Shown in pieces: positions 16,689 to 28,303 of a stretch of DNA of 64,000 nt. Origin of the DNA: Scylla paramamosain. Taxonomy: Eukaryota > Arthropoda > Malacostraca > Decapoda > Portunidae. Every line of letters begins with the position of its first letter. Position 1 is the stretch's first letter. The notes beneath the pieces are model-generated. The model was given only the letters and a program-made list of their open reading frames with translations. It did not search any database and was not told the DNA's origin. The DNA is taken from positions 19,982,266 to 20,046,265 of the forward strand of contig NC_087166.1 in assembly GCF_035594125.1 (NCBI RefSeq), read 5' to 3'. The position numbers and the translations under genes were made by a program.

Positions 16689-18242
16689 GGTAGAGTTTTT
16701 AGCAAAGGTTTGAGCAAAGAGTTCAGCTTTAGAAATAGATGTGATATCAGTGGTGCCATCTGGTTGAAATAGAGGAGGGAAAGAAGAAGAAGCAAAGTTA
16801 TTGGAGATATTTTTGGCTAGATGCCAGAAGTCACGAGGGGAGTTAGATCTTGAAAGGTTTTGACATTTTCTGTTAATGAAGGAGTTTTTGGCTAGTTGGA
16901 GAACAGACTTGGCATGGTTCCGGGCAGAAATATAAAGTGCATGAGATTCTGGTGATGGAAGGCTTAAGTACCTTTAGTGGGCAATATCTCTATCATGTAT
17001 AGCACAAGAACAAGCTGTGTTAAACCAAGGTTTAGAAGGTTTAGGACGAGAAAAAGAGTGAGGAATGTACGCCTCCATGCCAGACACTATCACCTCTGTT
17101 ATGCGCTCAGCACACAAAGACGGGTCTCTGACACGGAAGCAGTAGTCATTCCAGGGAAAATCAGCAAAATACCTCCTCAGGTCACTCCAACTAGCAGAGG
17201 CAAAACGCCAGAGACAATTTCGCTTAGGGGGATCCTGACGAGGGATTGGAACGATAGGACAAGATAAAGATATGAGATTGTGATCGGAGGAGCCCAACGG
17301 AGAAGAAAGGGTGATAGCATAAGCAGAAGGATTAGAGGTCAGGAAAAGGTTAAGAATGTTGGGCGTATCTCGAAGACGATCAGGAATACGAGTAAGGTGT
17401 TGCACCAATTGCTCTAGGTCATGGAGGATAACAAAGTTGTGGGCTAGTTCACCAGGATGGTCAGTTAAGGCAGAGGAAATCCAAAGCTGGTGGTGAACAT
17501 TGAAGTCTCCAAGAATGGAGATCTCTGCAAAAGGGAAGAGTCAGAATGTGCTCCACTTTGGAAGTTAAGTAGTCAAAGAATTTCTTATAGTCAGAGGAGT
17601 TAGGTGAGAGGTATACAGCACAAATAAATTTAGTATGAGAGTGACTGTAGTCGTAGCGAGATAGTTAAGTCATTGGGTACATAAACGCAGCATCCAGCTT
17701 TAGATCGAAAATGAGAATAGAAAAAGTAGGAGGGAACAGAAAAGGGGCTACTGTCAGTTGCCTCAGACACCTGAGTTTCAGTGAGGAAAAGAAGATGAGG
17801 TTTAGAAGACGAGAAGTGGTGTTCTACAGATTGAAAATTAGATCTTAGACCGCGAATGTTGCAGAAGTTAATGAAGAAAAAGTTGAGGGGGGTGTCAAGA
17901 CACTTAGGGTCGTCGACAGAAAGGCAGTCCGACCTTGGGACATTTATGGTTCCCTCCCCAGATTGGGACTCCTAGGCTGGTGTAGGAGTCGCCATGATGA
18001 TTTTAAAATTTTTGAGTGAAGGGTGTGTGTGTTATTAGGTGGTTGTAGTTTTGTGTGGAGGAAGAGAGTTGTCTTTATAGGGCAGGCTGTGACTGCCCCC
18101 TTGTGTTGTGAGACACAAAGGGAAACGTTCAGTGAGGTCACAGCTGGTTTTAATGATAAATTCACAGCACCCCCTGAACAATGCTTTAGACCTCACTGGG
18201 AGTAATTATCGTTTCGGCAGGTGTCTACCGCCTCCTCCTATG

Positions 18243-18733
18243 TTGGATGAATCAACTGATGTCTCACTGACCTTTCACCTATTGGTGTTTGCACGATACA
18301 TGTCTGATGGAGACTTCCAAGAAGCATTTATCTTTTGTAAGACTCTTGCCAACACCACAATGATTCAGGATGTGTTAGAAATTGTTAGCAATTTTTTCGA
18401 AGCAAATAGTCAGAATTGGGAAAATTTGGTCTATGTTACCACTGATAGTACACCTGCGATGATAAGCTCAAAATAAGGCTTCCAAGCGTTGGTGAAGCAG
18501 CGTGCACCATTGGTAATTGGTATTCAGTGCTTCATTCACAGAGAGACATTAGCTTAAAAAACACAGATGAATTTTAGCTATACTTTCCAGATGAGAAATG
18601 AGTTATCTTTCATCAGGAATCCATTCTCAACATAAATTCATAGTATTCCAGACGATTTGCAGGAGGAATGTTTGGAGCTGAAAAATGAACTGGAGGCTCA
18701 AGATGCGTACCAGCGGTACGCATCTTGAGCCTC
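18243..18733 (+). pseudogene. hAT-type transposase, 3' half
   Basis: Translation resumes exactly where the left half stops: LDESTDVS, LLVFARYM, EAFIFCKTLANTTMIQDVLEIVSNFFEANSQNWENL and TTDSTPAMISSK. After a TAA at 18474-18476 it continues GFQALVKQRAPLVIGIQCFIHRETLA. LDESTDVS and the C-x-H-R-x-x-LA segment are hallmarks of the ZBED5/SCAND3-type hAT catalytic core. After 18556 a large internal deletion leads to a C-terminal piece (RNELSFIRNPFS, DDLQEECLELKNELEAQDAY), which ends in a fold-back at 18693. Together with 14537-15012 this was one element before the J insertion. Confidence 0.85.
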
Positions 18734-18768
18734 TTGAGCCTTGAGTGAATTAACCTTGGGTTAATTCA
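18693..18768. repeat. Two adjacent perfect fold-back hairpins
   Basis: Hairpin 1: a 19-bp perfect stem (18693-18711 with 18715-18733) and a 3-base loop AGC; its left arm is hAT coding sequence. Hairpin 2: a 10-bp perfect stem (18746-18755 with 18759-18768) and a 3-base loop TTG. Tiny loops and perfect arms suggest recent snap-back copying at a broken end rather than selected structure. Confidence 0.9.
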
Positions 18769-18825
18769 ACTTGTTTTTGTGCTGGACATTTATAAGAGGT
18801 GAATCACAAACGTTACTTTAAGTGA

Positions 18826-19228
18826 ATCTCATCCACCTTATGTTTCTGTCCTGAATCATGCCAGATCTGTTCTCCGACTATCCAAAAACACTTTCACCAA
18901 TAAAAAATGTCAAAATTTTTATAGATCTAACTTTCCTTGTGAATTAGATATCCATAATAATTTTGCTTCTTCATCTTTCTCTCTTTTAGTTCAATCTGAT
19001 GGCACCAGTGCTATTCCAATTAGACCCAAAGCTTAACTATTCTCTCAAACCTTTGCTAAAAATCCCTAGCTTGGATGATTCAGGGTGTGTTACTCCCTCT
19101 CCTGCAAACTCTGACTATTTCATGCCACCAATTAAGATTCTTTGCAATGATGTTTTTCCATGCATTCACTTAACCTCCAGAATGCTTATGGACCTGATGG
19201 AGTCCCTCCTATTGCTTTAATTTCCTGC
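18826..19228 (+). pseudogene. Family J LINE fragment (linker to RT start)
   Basis: Plus-strand translation gives VLNHARSVLRLSKN, FASSSFSLLVQSDGTSAI, SQTFAKNP and AYGPDGVPP, then jumps to ALISCL, so part of the RT is deleted. Stops are frequent. It lies 60 bp past the hairpins. Confidence 0.75.
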
Positions 19229-20077
<849 letters not shown>

Positions 20078-20478
20078 AGTTTTTAGCAAGTTGGAGAACA
20101 AACTTTGTGGGCCACCACTCATCATGTAAAAAACGAAAATAGGCTGTGTTAAACCAAGGTTTTCAAGGTTTAGGTCGAGAGAACGAATAACGAATATACA
20201 CCTCCATGCCAGACACCATCACCTCTGTTATGAGCTCAACACAAAGAGATAAGTCTCGGACATGGAAGCAGTAGTCATTCCAAAGAAAATTAGAATAATA
20301 CCTCCTCAGATCTCCCCAATTAGTAGAGGCAGAAAGCCAAAGGCACCTCAATTTTGGTGATCTTTAATCCAATCCCTTTAATCTCACATTGGCGCGATAG
20401 AACAGGATACAAATATGAGATTGTGATCGGAGGACCCCAACGATGAAGATAGCATAAGCATTATTGTAGGTTAGGAAA
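20078..20478 (-). pseudogene. Family J LINE fragment (endonuclease C-terminal and linker)
   Basis: The minus strand encodes MVSGMEVYIRYSFSRPKP, WGDLRRYYSNFLWNDYCFHV and pieces of the SDHN region. Degenerate, with frame breaks. Confidence 0.75.
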
Positions 20479-20489
20479 ATGTCACGTAC

Positions 20490-21362
20490 ATAGTCATCCA
20501 TGTTAGGGATATTAACAAAGGATTGACCGAAGAGTCCAGCTTTGGAGATCAATGAGATGGCAGTGGTGATATCGGGTTGAAATAAAGGAGGGGAAGATGA
20601 AGAAACAAAGTTTTTGGAAATGTTTTTTGGCTAGGTGTCAGAAATCACGAGCGGGTTAGATCTTGAAAGATTTTTATACTGTCCATTAATGTAAGGAGTT
20701 TTTGACTAGTTGGAGAACAAACTTGGCATGATTCCGGGCAGAAATATAAAGTGCATGAGATTCAGCAGATTGAAGGATGAAGTATGTTTTTGGGCCACCT
20801 CTCTATCATGTATTGCACGAGAAGAGGCTGTGTTAAACCAAGGCTTTGAAACTTTAAGCCGAGAGGAGTGAGAAATGTACGTCTCCATGCCAGACAATAT
20901 CACATATGTTATGCGCTCAGCAGAGACAGGTCTTTGCAGTAGTAGTAGCAGTAGAAGCAGTAGTCATTAAACAAAAAAAAAAACAGACTAATACCTCCCC
21001 CACAATTAGTAGAGGCAAAACGCCAGAGGCACTTCTGCTTTTGGGGATCCTTGGAAGGGGTTGGAGCGATACGACAAGACACAGCTATGAGGTTATGATC
21101 GGAAGTGCCCAACGGAGAAGCAAAAGGATTAGAGGTTAGTAAAAGATCAAGAATGTTGGGCGTACCTCCAAGACAATCAGGAATACGAGTAGGGTCTTAC
21201 ACCCGTTGCCCTAGATAGTAAAGTTAAAATCTAGTTCATCAGGATAGTCAGTGAAGGGTAAAGAAAGCCAACACTGGTGGTGAACATTGAAGTCTCAAAG
21301 AACGGAAATCTCAGTCAAAGGGATGAGAGTCAGAATGTGCTCCACTATGGAACTTAGTAATA
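20490..21362 (-). pseudogene. Family J LINE fragment (linker region back into endonuclease)
   Basis: The minus strand starts again at a more 3' element position than where the previous fragment ended (SKAGLFGQSF region, [55 protein letters not shown]), so it is a second partial copy in the same orientation, not a continuation. Its 5' end meets (TA)n at 21364. Stops throughout. Confidence 0.75.
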
Positions 21363-21564
<202 letters not shown>

Positions 21565-21588
21565 GCAGCAAGCAAGATAATATGGCAC

Positions 21589-22630
21589 CACCACCACTTC
21601 CACACTGGGGTCCGCCGTCCAGTCGCCGTCCGCTCTGCCAACGAACCGACATCCGACTGGACGAGACGGACCAGCCACTGCTGCTCACTCTTCCCCCTGG
21701 AAACGACCCACCACCACCTTCAACATCAACTTGTTTCCAGGGAAGGAAGTTATCATTACCGAGGCGGAGCTCCTCCAACACTTCCGGGCCCTCATCGCTG
21801 GCCTCCCGCCATCCCTACATATCAACACAGACGGTTCCAAAGACGGATGACTGTGTGGGTGCAAGTGTGTTGTCGTGTGAGTGCGCCATGACGTCGGCAT
21901 TAAGGTTACAAATGCGGTGCCCATGAATTCATGTTAGGAAGTCGCCTCCCACCGCGATTTTGTAGACATGGAACCGACTGCGATTGTCGATTGCATAGCT
22001 GGCCAGTATGTCACTGGAGCTAGAAAGGTCACTAAAATGGTTGATGGTACAAGAAAGAGCACAGGTTCAGTAATTTTCACCTTCAGAGCCGCTAAGATGA
22101 GAGAGAGGGTTCGTGTAAGTTACGAATCCGTCCTTACATTCTGAATCCTCTCCGGTGTTTCAAGTGCAAGCTTGATGGTCACCACGGTAACGCTTGTCGT
22201 TCTTCTCACACTTACTGCGGTTGATGGCTGGAGAGGGTCATATGGTGGAGCAGTTCACGTCTTTGGTAGAGAAGTGTATAACTGTGAGGGTGCTCACTCC
22301 AGTTTTTCACGTGACTGCCCCGCGTGCAAAGTAGAGAAAGAAGTCGGCACAGTTAAGGCTACTACGTGGCGAGGATGCGAGTGAAGCAGACGCAGGCCGC
22401 GCCTGCTTCAAACGTTTCATACGCGTCAACAGTAAGAATTCAGTCCAAGATATGCACTGTAGCCATCCAGAATGATCCGCCGCCCACCATTTCTAGCACC
22501 ACAGCCTCACACTCAACCTCTGCTTCTCCAACTTCTAAATCTACTACCAAAGCCTCTACTTCTCTTACTTCCTCTGCTATCTGTCTGCTATCTCTACTAT
22601 TTCCTCTGCTATTTCTCTGCTATCTTTACT
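21589..22630 (+). pseudogene. I-type element ORF1 (Gag-like, zinc knuckle), with an internal insert
   Basis: The frame gives LLQHFRALIAGLPPSLHIN, then a foreign 63-bp tract, then KVTNAVPMN, HRDFVDMEPTAIVDCIAGQY, KVTKMVDGTRKSTGSVIFTF and RCFKC-type codons (frame-shifted around 22140) leading to CEGAHSSFSRDCPACKVEKEV. Paired CxxC and H/C residues suggest retroviral-type zinc knuckles binding element RNA. The Ser/Thr/Pro-rich tail (STTASHSTSASPTSKSTTKAS) follows. The insert at 21825-21887 is nearly identical to the RNase H-coding DNA at 25457-25518 and introduces stops. Confidence 0.72.
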
Positions 22631-22887
22631 ACTCCCAGCATGAATGAAAAGAACGACGTCTAATGAACTAAATTTCACAAAACTTGAACGCCAACCCCTG
22701 ACTCATGTCGTCGCTGCTCCAGCGCCCTCAAGGTTCTCATGCTCGCTCTCTCTTAACCAGCTCCGGGGAGTAACAAATGATGAATCTATAGAGGTCACTA
22801 CTGGCAAGGGCTGGGAGAGGTCTCCCGGCAGCTCCTCAGAACGCAAAAGGAATAAGAAACACGGCCACCACCACAACTCTTAAGATA

Positions 22888-25800
22888 ATGTTCAAGGTGT
22901 TACAGTGGAACTGTAGAAGTATTTGGAATAAAGATTCATAATTGTCACTTTTAGTGAACATACACAGGCCGCCCGTTATCTGTCTACAGGAGATGAGACC
23001 GCATGATCAGCCTGATCCAACAGTGTTAAAACACTAAAACCAGTATAGAAGATAAAGGACACGGCGTTGACATATACACACACAAAATACTGACATAGAC
23101 AGAAGTGACGTACACCTTTGGAAGCTGTCGCGTGCAGGGTGAGATTGGACGACACGTATTTGGCTATCTGTTCCCTCTATTTGCCTCCTAATGCCCCCAT
23201 TGTTGATGACGATATTACATCTTTAATTAGCCAGCTTCCGGGCAACATGTTAGTTCTGGGCGACTTCAATGCCCATCATCAGGAATGGGAAAGAGAGAAG
23301 TCAAGTGCACGTGGGAAGCAGATTAGTTAACGTATTATCACAGACACACCTTTGTCTTCTGAACGATGGAACTGCGACTCGTGTAGATGATCGGAATGGT
23401 AACGCGTCTGCCATCGATCTATCCTTCCTCTTCCCAAATATACTCCCTGACTTCTCCTGGAAAGTTATCGATGACTTCCACGGAAGTGACCACCTGCCCA
23501 TCTGCATCTCTTATGCACGCGACCTCCCGCCCAACCCCTGCCTTCCCAAGTTTAATTTCAAGAGAGCAGACTGGGCAGCCTTCCATGGAGTTACCTACGT
23601 GGATATATCTGGCGAGAACATTGACACAATAGTCAGCAACGTAAAACAGTCTACATTACGCGCCGCCAAGGCATGTCATTCGTGGGACTTCTACAGTTCA
23701 CACAAAGCGTGGAGTTTCATGGTGTACAACAGATTGCCGACAAGCACTTTGTGAGGATAACAGACGACACAGGCATTTCAGCCAGCAGCCCAGTCAAGCA
23801 AATTTCATAGCCTATAAAAAGGCAAGGGCTCAGAGAAGGAGAGTCATACGTGTTGCTAAGAGGGACTCATTCCGACAGTTTACATCAACTGTGAATCGCA
23901 CCATCCCCTTGTCACAAGTTTGGAAAACCATACATATACTAAACAATAAAAGACCATATACTCCAATCACAACCCTCAAAATAAATAATAGTACAATAGA
24001 CAACCAAGCTGACATCGCCAACTCAATAGCCCAACACTTCCACCAGGAAAGCAGTACCGCCAATTATGACCCTGCCTTCCTTCCCTGTAAAGAGGCAGCG
24101 GAATTCACTATCCCAAACTTTACCACAGGAGGCGTAAACTCGGACTACAATGTAGAATTTACTCTAAGGTTCCAGTCCCGGTCCAGATAATATTTTTTTA
24201 GATATTATGTTACAACATCTCGGCCATCATTCCCTTGCAAAGTTATTACAACTTTACAATAGAATCTGGACCACCTACACCTTCCCTCACTCCTGGCATT
24301 TTTCACACGTCATCACAATCACCAAAAGACTGGACGCCTTACGGACCCCAGTGCGTTTCGTCCTATTGCACTCACGAGCTATCTATGTAAGGTCATGGAA
24401 CGTATGATAAAGCGAGGGCTCCTTTTTGTTTTAGAAGCGAAGGATTTGTTTAGTGATCAGCAGTCGAGTTTCCGGAAGTACCGAGGCACGATGGATCACC
24501 CAACACACCTGAAACAATGCATTCCAGAAGCATTTAACAAAAATGAGTTCACGATAAGGGTGTTTTTGGACATCCACAAAGCCTTCGACATGACATGGCG
24601 ACACGGTATCCTCATGAAACTATAAGCTTACGGCTTCAGAAATAACCTACCCATTTTTGTTTACAACTTTCTTCAGAACAGAACATTCTTTGTCAAGTTT
24701 CCTGGGAACGTTATCTCAGATGTTTTCGTCCAGGAAAAATGGGGTGCCACAGGGTAGTGTTCTTAGTCCCATATTATTTTGCATTATGATTAATGATATT
24801 CTGTCGACAAGTCCCGTCCCCAGGAACGACGAGTGTGCGTTATGGCACCCGTCGCCTAACGCACAGTTCTCGGAGGGGCGGATTGAAGCTGCTCTTGACC
24901 CCTTCCAGCATTGGGCCTCTTTGTGGGGACAAATTTTCCGTCCCTAAGTGTATCGGTGTTGTTTTCACTAGACTAACGTACCAGTTTTGTGGTTCAAGGT
25001 CAGTAAAGTTCCTGGGTTTGCATTTTGACAGCAGACTCAATTGGAAGACTCATGTTAATGAATTGCTTATTCGTTATCGCAATAAAAAAAATAATGTCTT
25101 CAAGTATCTTTCTGATACCTCATGTGGAGTAGACAGAAAATATTTTTTAATGATGTATAAGTCCTTAATCCGTTCTCATTTGCACTATAGCTAAACGGTG
25201 TATGGGTCTGCATTGGAACCAACACTGAGGAGATTGGATGTGTTTCAGAACGAATGTGTGCGAATGTGTTTTGGAGCCCTACGCTGCACTCATGTGGCGC
25301 GGATGGAGGCTGAGGCCAATATACTACCACTGCACGTTCGTCGCGACGCCCTCCTTTTATCCTCCTTTATGAAGGGATGGAGGAAGACCAGCGACGAGGG
25401 TCGCTGGTCCCCCTCCATCCCTTCATGTCTACACATCTCTTCATGTCTTCATGTCTACACAGACGGTTCCAAGACGGATGAATGTGTGGGTGCAAGTGTG
25501 TGGTCATGTGAGTGTGCCCTCAGGTTCCGAGGGCCTACCCATGCAACGGTGTTTTCTACTGAGCTTCTTGCTATTGATAAGGCCATAGATTATGCATTAA
25601 ACTCACCTCATCATTTAATTGTAATTTTTCGGACTCAATTGTCAATCCTTCATGCAATAGACTCCGGCCACACGGATACAAATTAAATCCAGGGCAACAT
25701 CATTAATAAACTAAATTCTTATTGTAAATCCTTCTCACTGATCTGGGTGCCTGGGCATTCTAGTATACGCGGGAAAGAACAGACCAACATGCCGGCTGGT

Positions 25801-26195
25801 TCTTCTGCTGAGCTCGAGGGAACGTTGAACCACCGTCGGGATCTGCAGTGATGTCTCTCAGTTGTTAAATCGTCAGTAAAACTCTTGTGGCAGAGTAACT
25901 GGGACAACCTCCACCTACATACACCCGTACCCATCCTGGGCGAGTGGGCCTCCTCCAATCGCCCCAAACGGCGGGAGGAAGTGGTCCTCGCACGCCTCAG
26001 GATGGGCTGCATCCTTCCTATACATACCCTCCCGTATATAGCCAATGCCTTTTCACCACAATGTACCACCCGTAACGTTACCCTCTCTATAGAGCACATC
26101 CTGCTTCACTGTGTGCGTTATCCTGAGGAGAAGCGGCCCTTGGGAGCTTGCTGCCGGGGGCACGGCCTTTCGCTAACGCAGACCACCCCTTAGGG
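22888..26195 (+). pseudogene. I-type element ORF2 (endonuclease, RT, RNase H), broken
   Basis: Start region MFKVLQWNCRSIWNKDS is followed by the endonuclease pieces VICLQEM, LYLPPNAP, LVLGDFNAHHQEW, NGNASAIDLSF and GSDHLPICI. Next come the RT pieces SQVWKTIHILNNKRPYTPI, FLDIHKAFDMTW and GVPQGSVLSPILFCIMINDI, then LKFLGLHFD-type tail. The RNase H piece is VYTDGSKTDECVGASVW…FSTELLAIDKAI, and the end has ARLRMGCIL and C-x-H-x-C spacing (IEHILLHCVRY). The expected [YF]xDD box before ALWHPS reads RNDEC, so the catalytic Asp pair is gone. At least six stops or shifts occur. A fold-back at 25369-25426 replaces the RT/RNase H linker. Confidence 0.8.
25369..25426. repeat. 58-bp fold-back (27-bp arms, 25 matching, 4-base loop)
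   Basis: Arms 25369-25395 and 25400-25426 around loop GAGG, with a single AA/GG two-base mismatch. It sits between RT and RNase H coding sequence and is followed by a local direct repeat (CATGTCTACACA twice, CTTCATGTCT three times). Confidence 0.9.
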
Positions 26196-26200
26196 TGATG

Positions 26201-26921
26201 GGTAACCGGATGTGGTCGACAGACTGATGATTTTCCTGACTGAGACCAATTTAATCAGAGAGGTACGTCTTACATGTATATATTATGTAACATATCTATT
26301 TTATGCACTATGCATATACATTGATACAACATATAAATAAAATTATGAAACTGTGTATGAATTGTGTACTGCGTGATCTCAATATGACTATGTTTCCCAT
26401 TCATGTACGTATAATACGTAACAATGCTACGTAGCCTCCCTTCCAGTGTGCATGTGTTACTCCTCCCTCTTTCCTGCCATGACAAAGGATAATAGCTTTG
26501 TGATAGCATTAGGAATCCCGTATGAAAAAAGCGTGTGAAGGAATGAATATGTATATATTGTTCTGTATATTTTTTGGAAAAAAAAAAATAAGGTAAAAAT
26601 CCAATAAAAATAAAATATTTTTAAATTACTACAATGTAACTAAAATAAAAATGGCCTAATATTCACATTAGGGTGATGAAAAAAAAAAAGACTTCACCAG
26701 ACTGAGCCAAGGAAAATTTCAGGAAATCTGAAACAAATGCAGAAATTCGGGAAAAAATTAATTACTCGTCCTCAAGTCAGGTGGCAGCATTGTCGTCAGC
26801 GAGCGTTGTCTTGATCTTAGACGATTAATTACGACCCGTTATCAAAGACAAAATTGGAGGGTTGCGCGGCTAATGTAAGATGTAAACTTTACAACCATCT
26901 CTTGCAGGTGAAGAAGGAACA
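26201..26921. other. Spacer between I-type element and THAP/P-type relic
   Basis: AT-rich to 26700. From about 26760 the composition becomes more complex (tcaagtcaggtggcagcattgtcgtcagcgagcg), and 'ctcttgcag' at about 26899 could be a splice acceptor leading into the ATG at 26922. It may contain the 5' end of the P-type element. Confidence 0.35.
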
Positions 26922-27019
26922 ATGCCGCCCACAATATCAAAGAATAGATGCTTTGAGTGTGGCAAGAATTCTACACATCCCGAAACAAGACTTCATTTAT
27001 TCCCGAAGGATGCCAGAAG
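26922..27019 (+). pseudogene. THAP-domain exon A of the P-type transposase
   Basis: ATG at 26922 opens MPPTISKNRCFECGKNSTHP followed by LHLFPKDARR, then the donor AAG|GTTAGT at 27019/27020. CxxC then the FP-KD-x-R segment is the first half of a THAP zinc finger (C2CH), the DNA-binding head of P-type transposases. 32 codons plus two bases. Confidence 0.75.
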
Positions 27020-27423
27020 GTTAGTAACCATCAGTGACTTAAATTATGTAAAGAAAACTCACAATATTAATATTGTTGTCCCATTCGCAGGATGACTTCC
27101 TTCTCAAGACTTGATTGATGTTGATACTATGTAATTTAAAACTTGCTGTAAGCTTCTACATTGACTTGATGTAAGAATTAAGTGTTTTATTATCGGAGTA
27201 ACAGGTAAATGTCACCTATTTACAGAGACCATGGCAGAAGTCCACAACCAAATCTACAAAAATCATCACTAAATTTATGCAAAACCGCATCCTCAAACAT
27301 GATGACAACATTTGTGAAGGAATTATTGCATTGCTAATGGTTTGGTATATTAAAAAAAAATTTTGGGTCGAAAGTGTGTTGTGCTACACTATTTAATTTT
27401 TCCTTAAAACAATATCATTTCAG

Positions 27424-27567
27424 ACGGCTACAGTGGGTGCAGAGCCTCAACATCGCTTATGTGAAGCCCAAGCAAGTGTGGTGTGTGGCAACCACTTTCA
27501 GCCTTACCACATATGCATGAAGGGGCATCTACTGAGCAGTGCTGTTCCGAGACCTACAAATATATAA
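27424..27567 (+). pseudogene. THAP-domain exon B, frameshifted
   Basis: After the acceptor TTTCAG at 27418-27423, the exon continues the split Arg codon and encodes RLQWVQSLNIAYVKPKQVW, matching the R-x-x-W segment of THAP. The final zinc ligands appear as CGNHFQPY only if two extra bases (TG) in the GTGTGGTGTGTGG tract near 27477-27487 are ignored. As assembled, the frame is broken there. Exon end uncertain. Confidence 0.65.
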
Positions 27568-27984
27568 TGGAACAGAAGTTGGCAGTCACTCAGTTTATTA
27601 TGTGTTTACTATACAATAACCAAAAAGTCTTATAAGTATTTATCTTCAAAAGGTCATGAAGCTCATAAAGTTCACTAAACATAGAAACATAAAGTCAATA
27701 TTATTGCAATATAGGCATCTAATTGCTTTCCTTAATACTAGCAACTGCTATGATTCTTTGTTTTAAAACTGACGAAGATGTGATGCACATTTTCTTATAA
27801 ACTGTAAATTATATACATTTTTTTTCTGAATTAGTTATCATGTTGTTGATTTATTTATTTTAAGTTTACCTATATTCTCATACATTGTTTTTATAGTAAT
27901 GCATCTATAATTTAAGCAAGTTATGAATTTTACATCATGTATTTCTCCAAATATGATATGGCTTTTTATATATATTTGTTGCAG

Positions 27985-28092
27985 GTGCCAGTGAGGGGCA
28001 AGCATTCCCAGGTAGTGCAAATGCCAGTGAGGGGCAGGTACTGTCAGGTGTTACACATGCTAGTGAAGGGCAGCTACACTTAGATACCAAAG
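27985..28092 (+). pseudogene. Putative exon with three ASEGQ repeats
   Basis: Bounded by an acceptor (TTGTTGCAG) and a donor (AAAG|GTAAGATG), 108 bp long and open. In phase 1 it encodes GASEGQAFPGSAN, ASEGQVLSGVTH and ASEGQLHLDTK, i.e. three copies of a 12-13-residue unit. It looks like a low-complexity linker exon between the THAP finger and the transposase core. The intact splice sites and phase-neutral length (36 codons) suggest real coding history. Confidence 0.5.
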
Positions 28093-28303
28093 GTAAGATG
28101 TTATTAGACTTGAAGTTCATTATTGAGTGTGTAATTGTATTATATTGTCTCAAATGTTTGGATGTACACTAATCATAACTTCATTATAATTAAGTAAATA
28201 CTAATATATCGACCACTCATATTAACCAGAGAGAGCAATATATGCTGGCAAAAACTGCTTTTAACAGTGTACGCAAGTCAGCATGTCTGGAATTATTTAA
28301 TTG

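Larger units (their letters stand above)
15013..18242 (-). mobile_element. Family J LINE, essentially full length, inserted antisense in the hAT relic
   Basis: About 3.2 kb, from poly-A (poly-T at 15013-15030) to the same 5' boundary (…CCTCCTCCTATG) as the copy at 39730-43029. It has a roughly 250-bp 5' UTR, an APE endonuclease (TETQV region at about 17770, [13 protein letters not shown] region, SDHNLISL), a linker ([16 protein letters not shown]), a reverse transcriptase (SGVPQGSVLSP, HSYADDTT) and a C-terminal tail. There is one ORF only; no separate ORF1 is seen. The frame is broken at several places, e.g. near 16150, where RVWHKALISK loses its middle, and near 17536-17545. No clear target-site duplication is visible. 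Confidence 0.88.
21566..26200 (+). mobile_element. I-type non-LTR retrotransposon (ORF1 plus EN-RT-RNase H ORF2), degraded
   Basis: Two successive coding regions on the plus strand: a Gag-like ORF1 with a zinc-knuckle region (about 21589-22630) and an ORF2 with APE endonuclease, reverse transcriptase, RNase H and a C-terminal Cys/His cluster (about 22888-26195). An RNase H domain C-terminal to the RT is a trait of the I superfamily and some relatives (I, LOA, R1-like), not of Jockey proper. All coding parts carry stops and shifts. The exact 5' and 3' ends are not resolved; a 3' tail may lie around 26200-26300. Confidence 0.82.
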
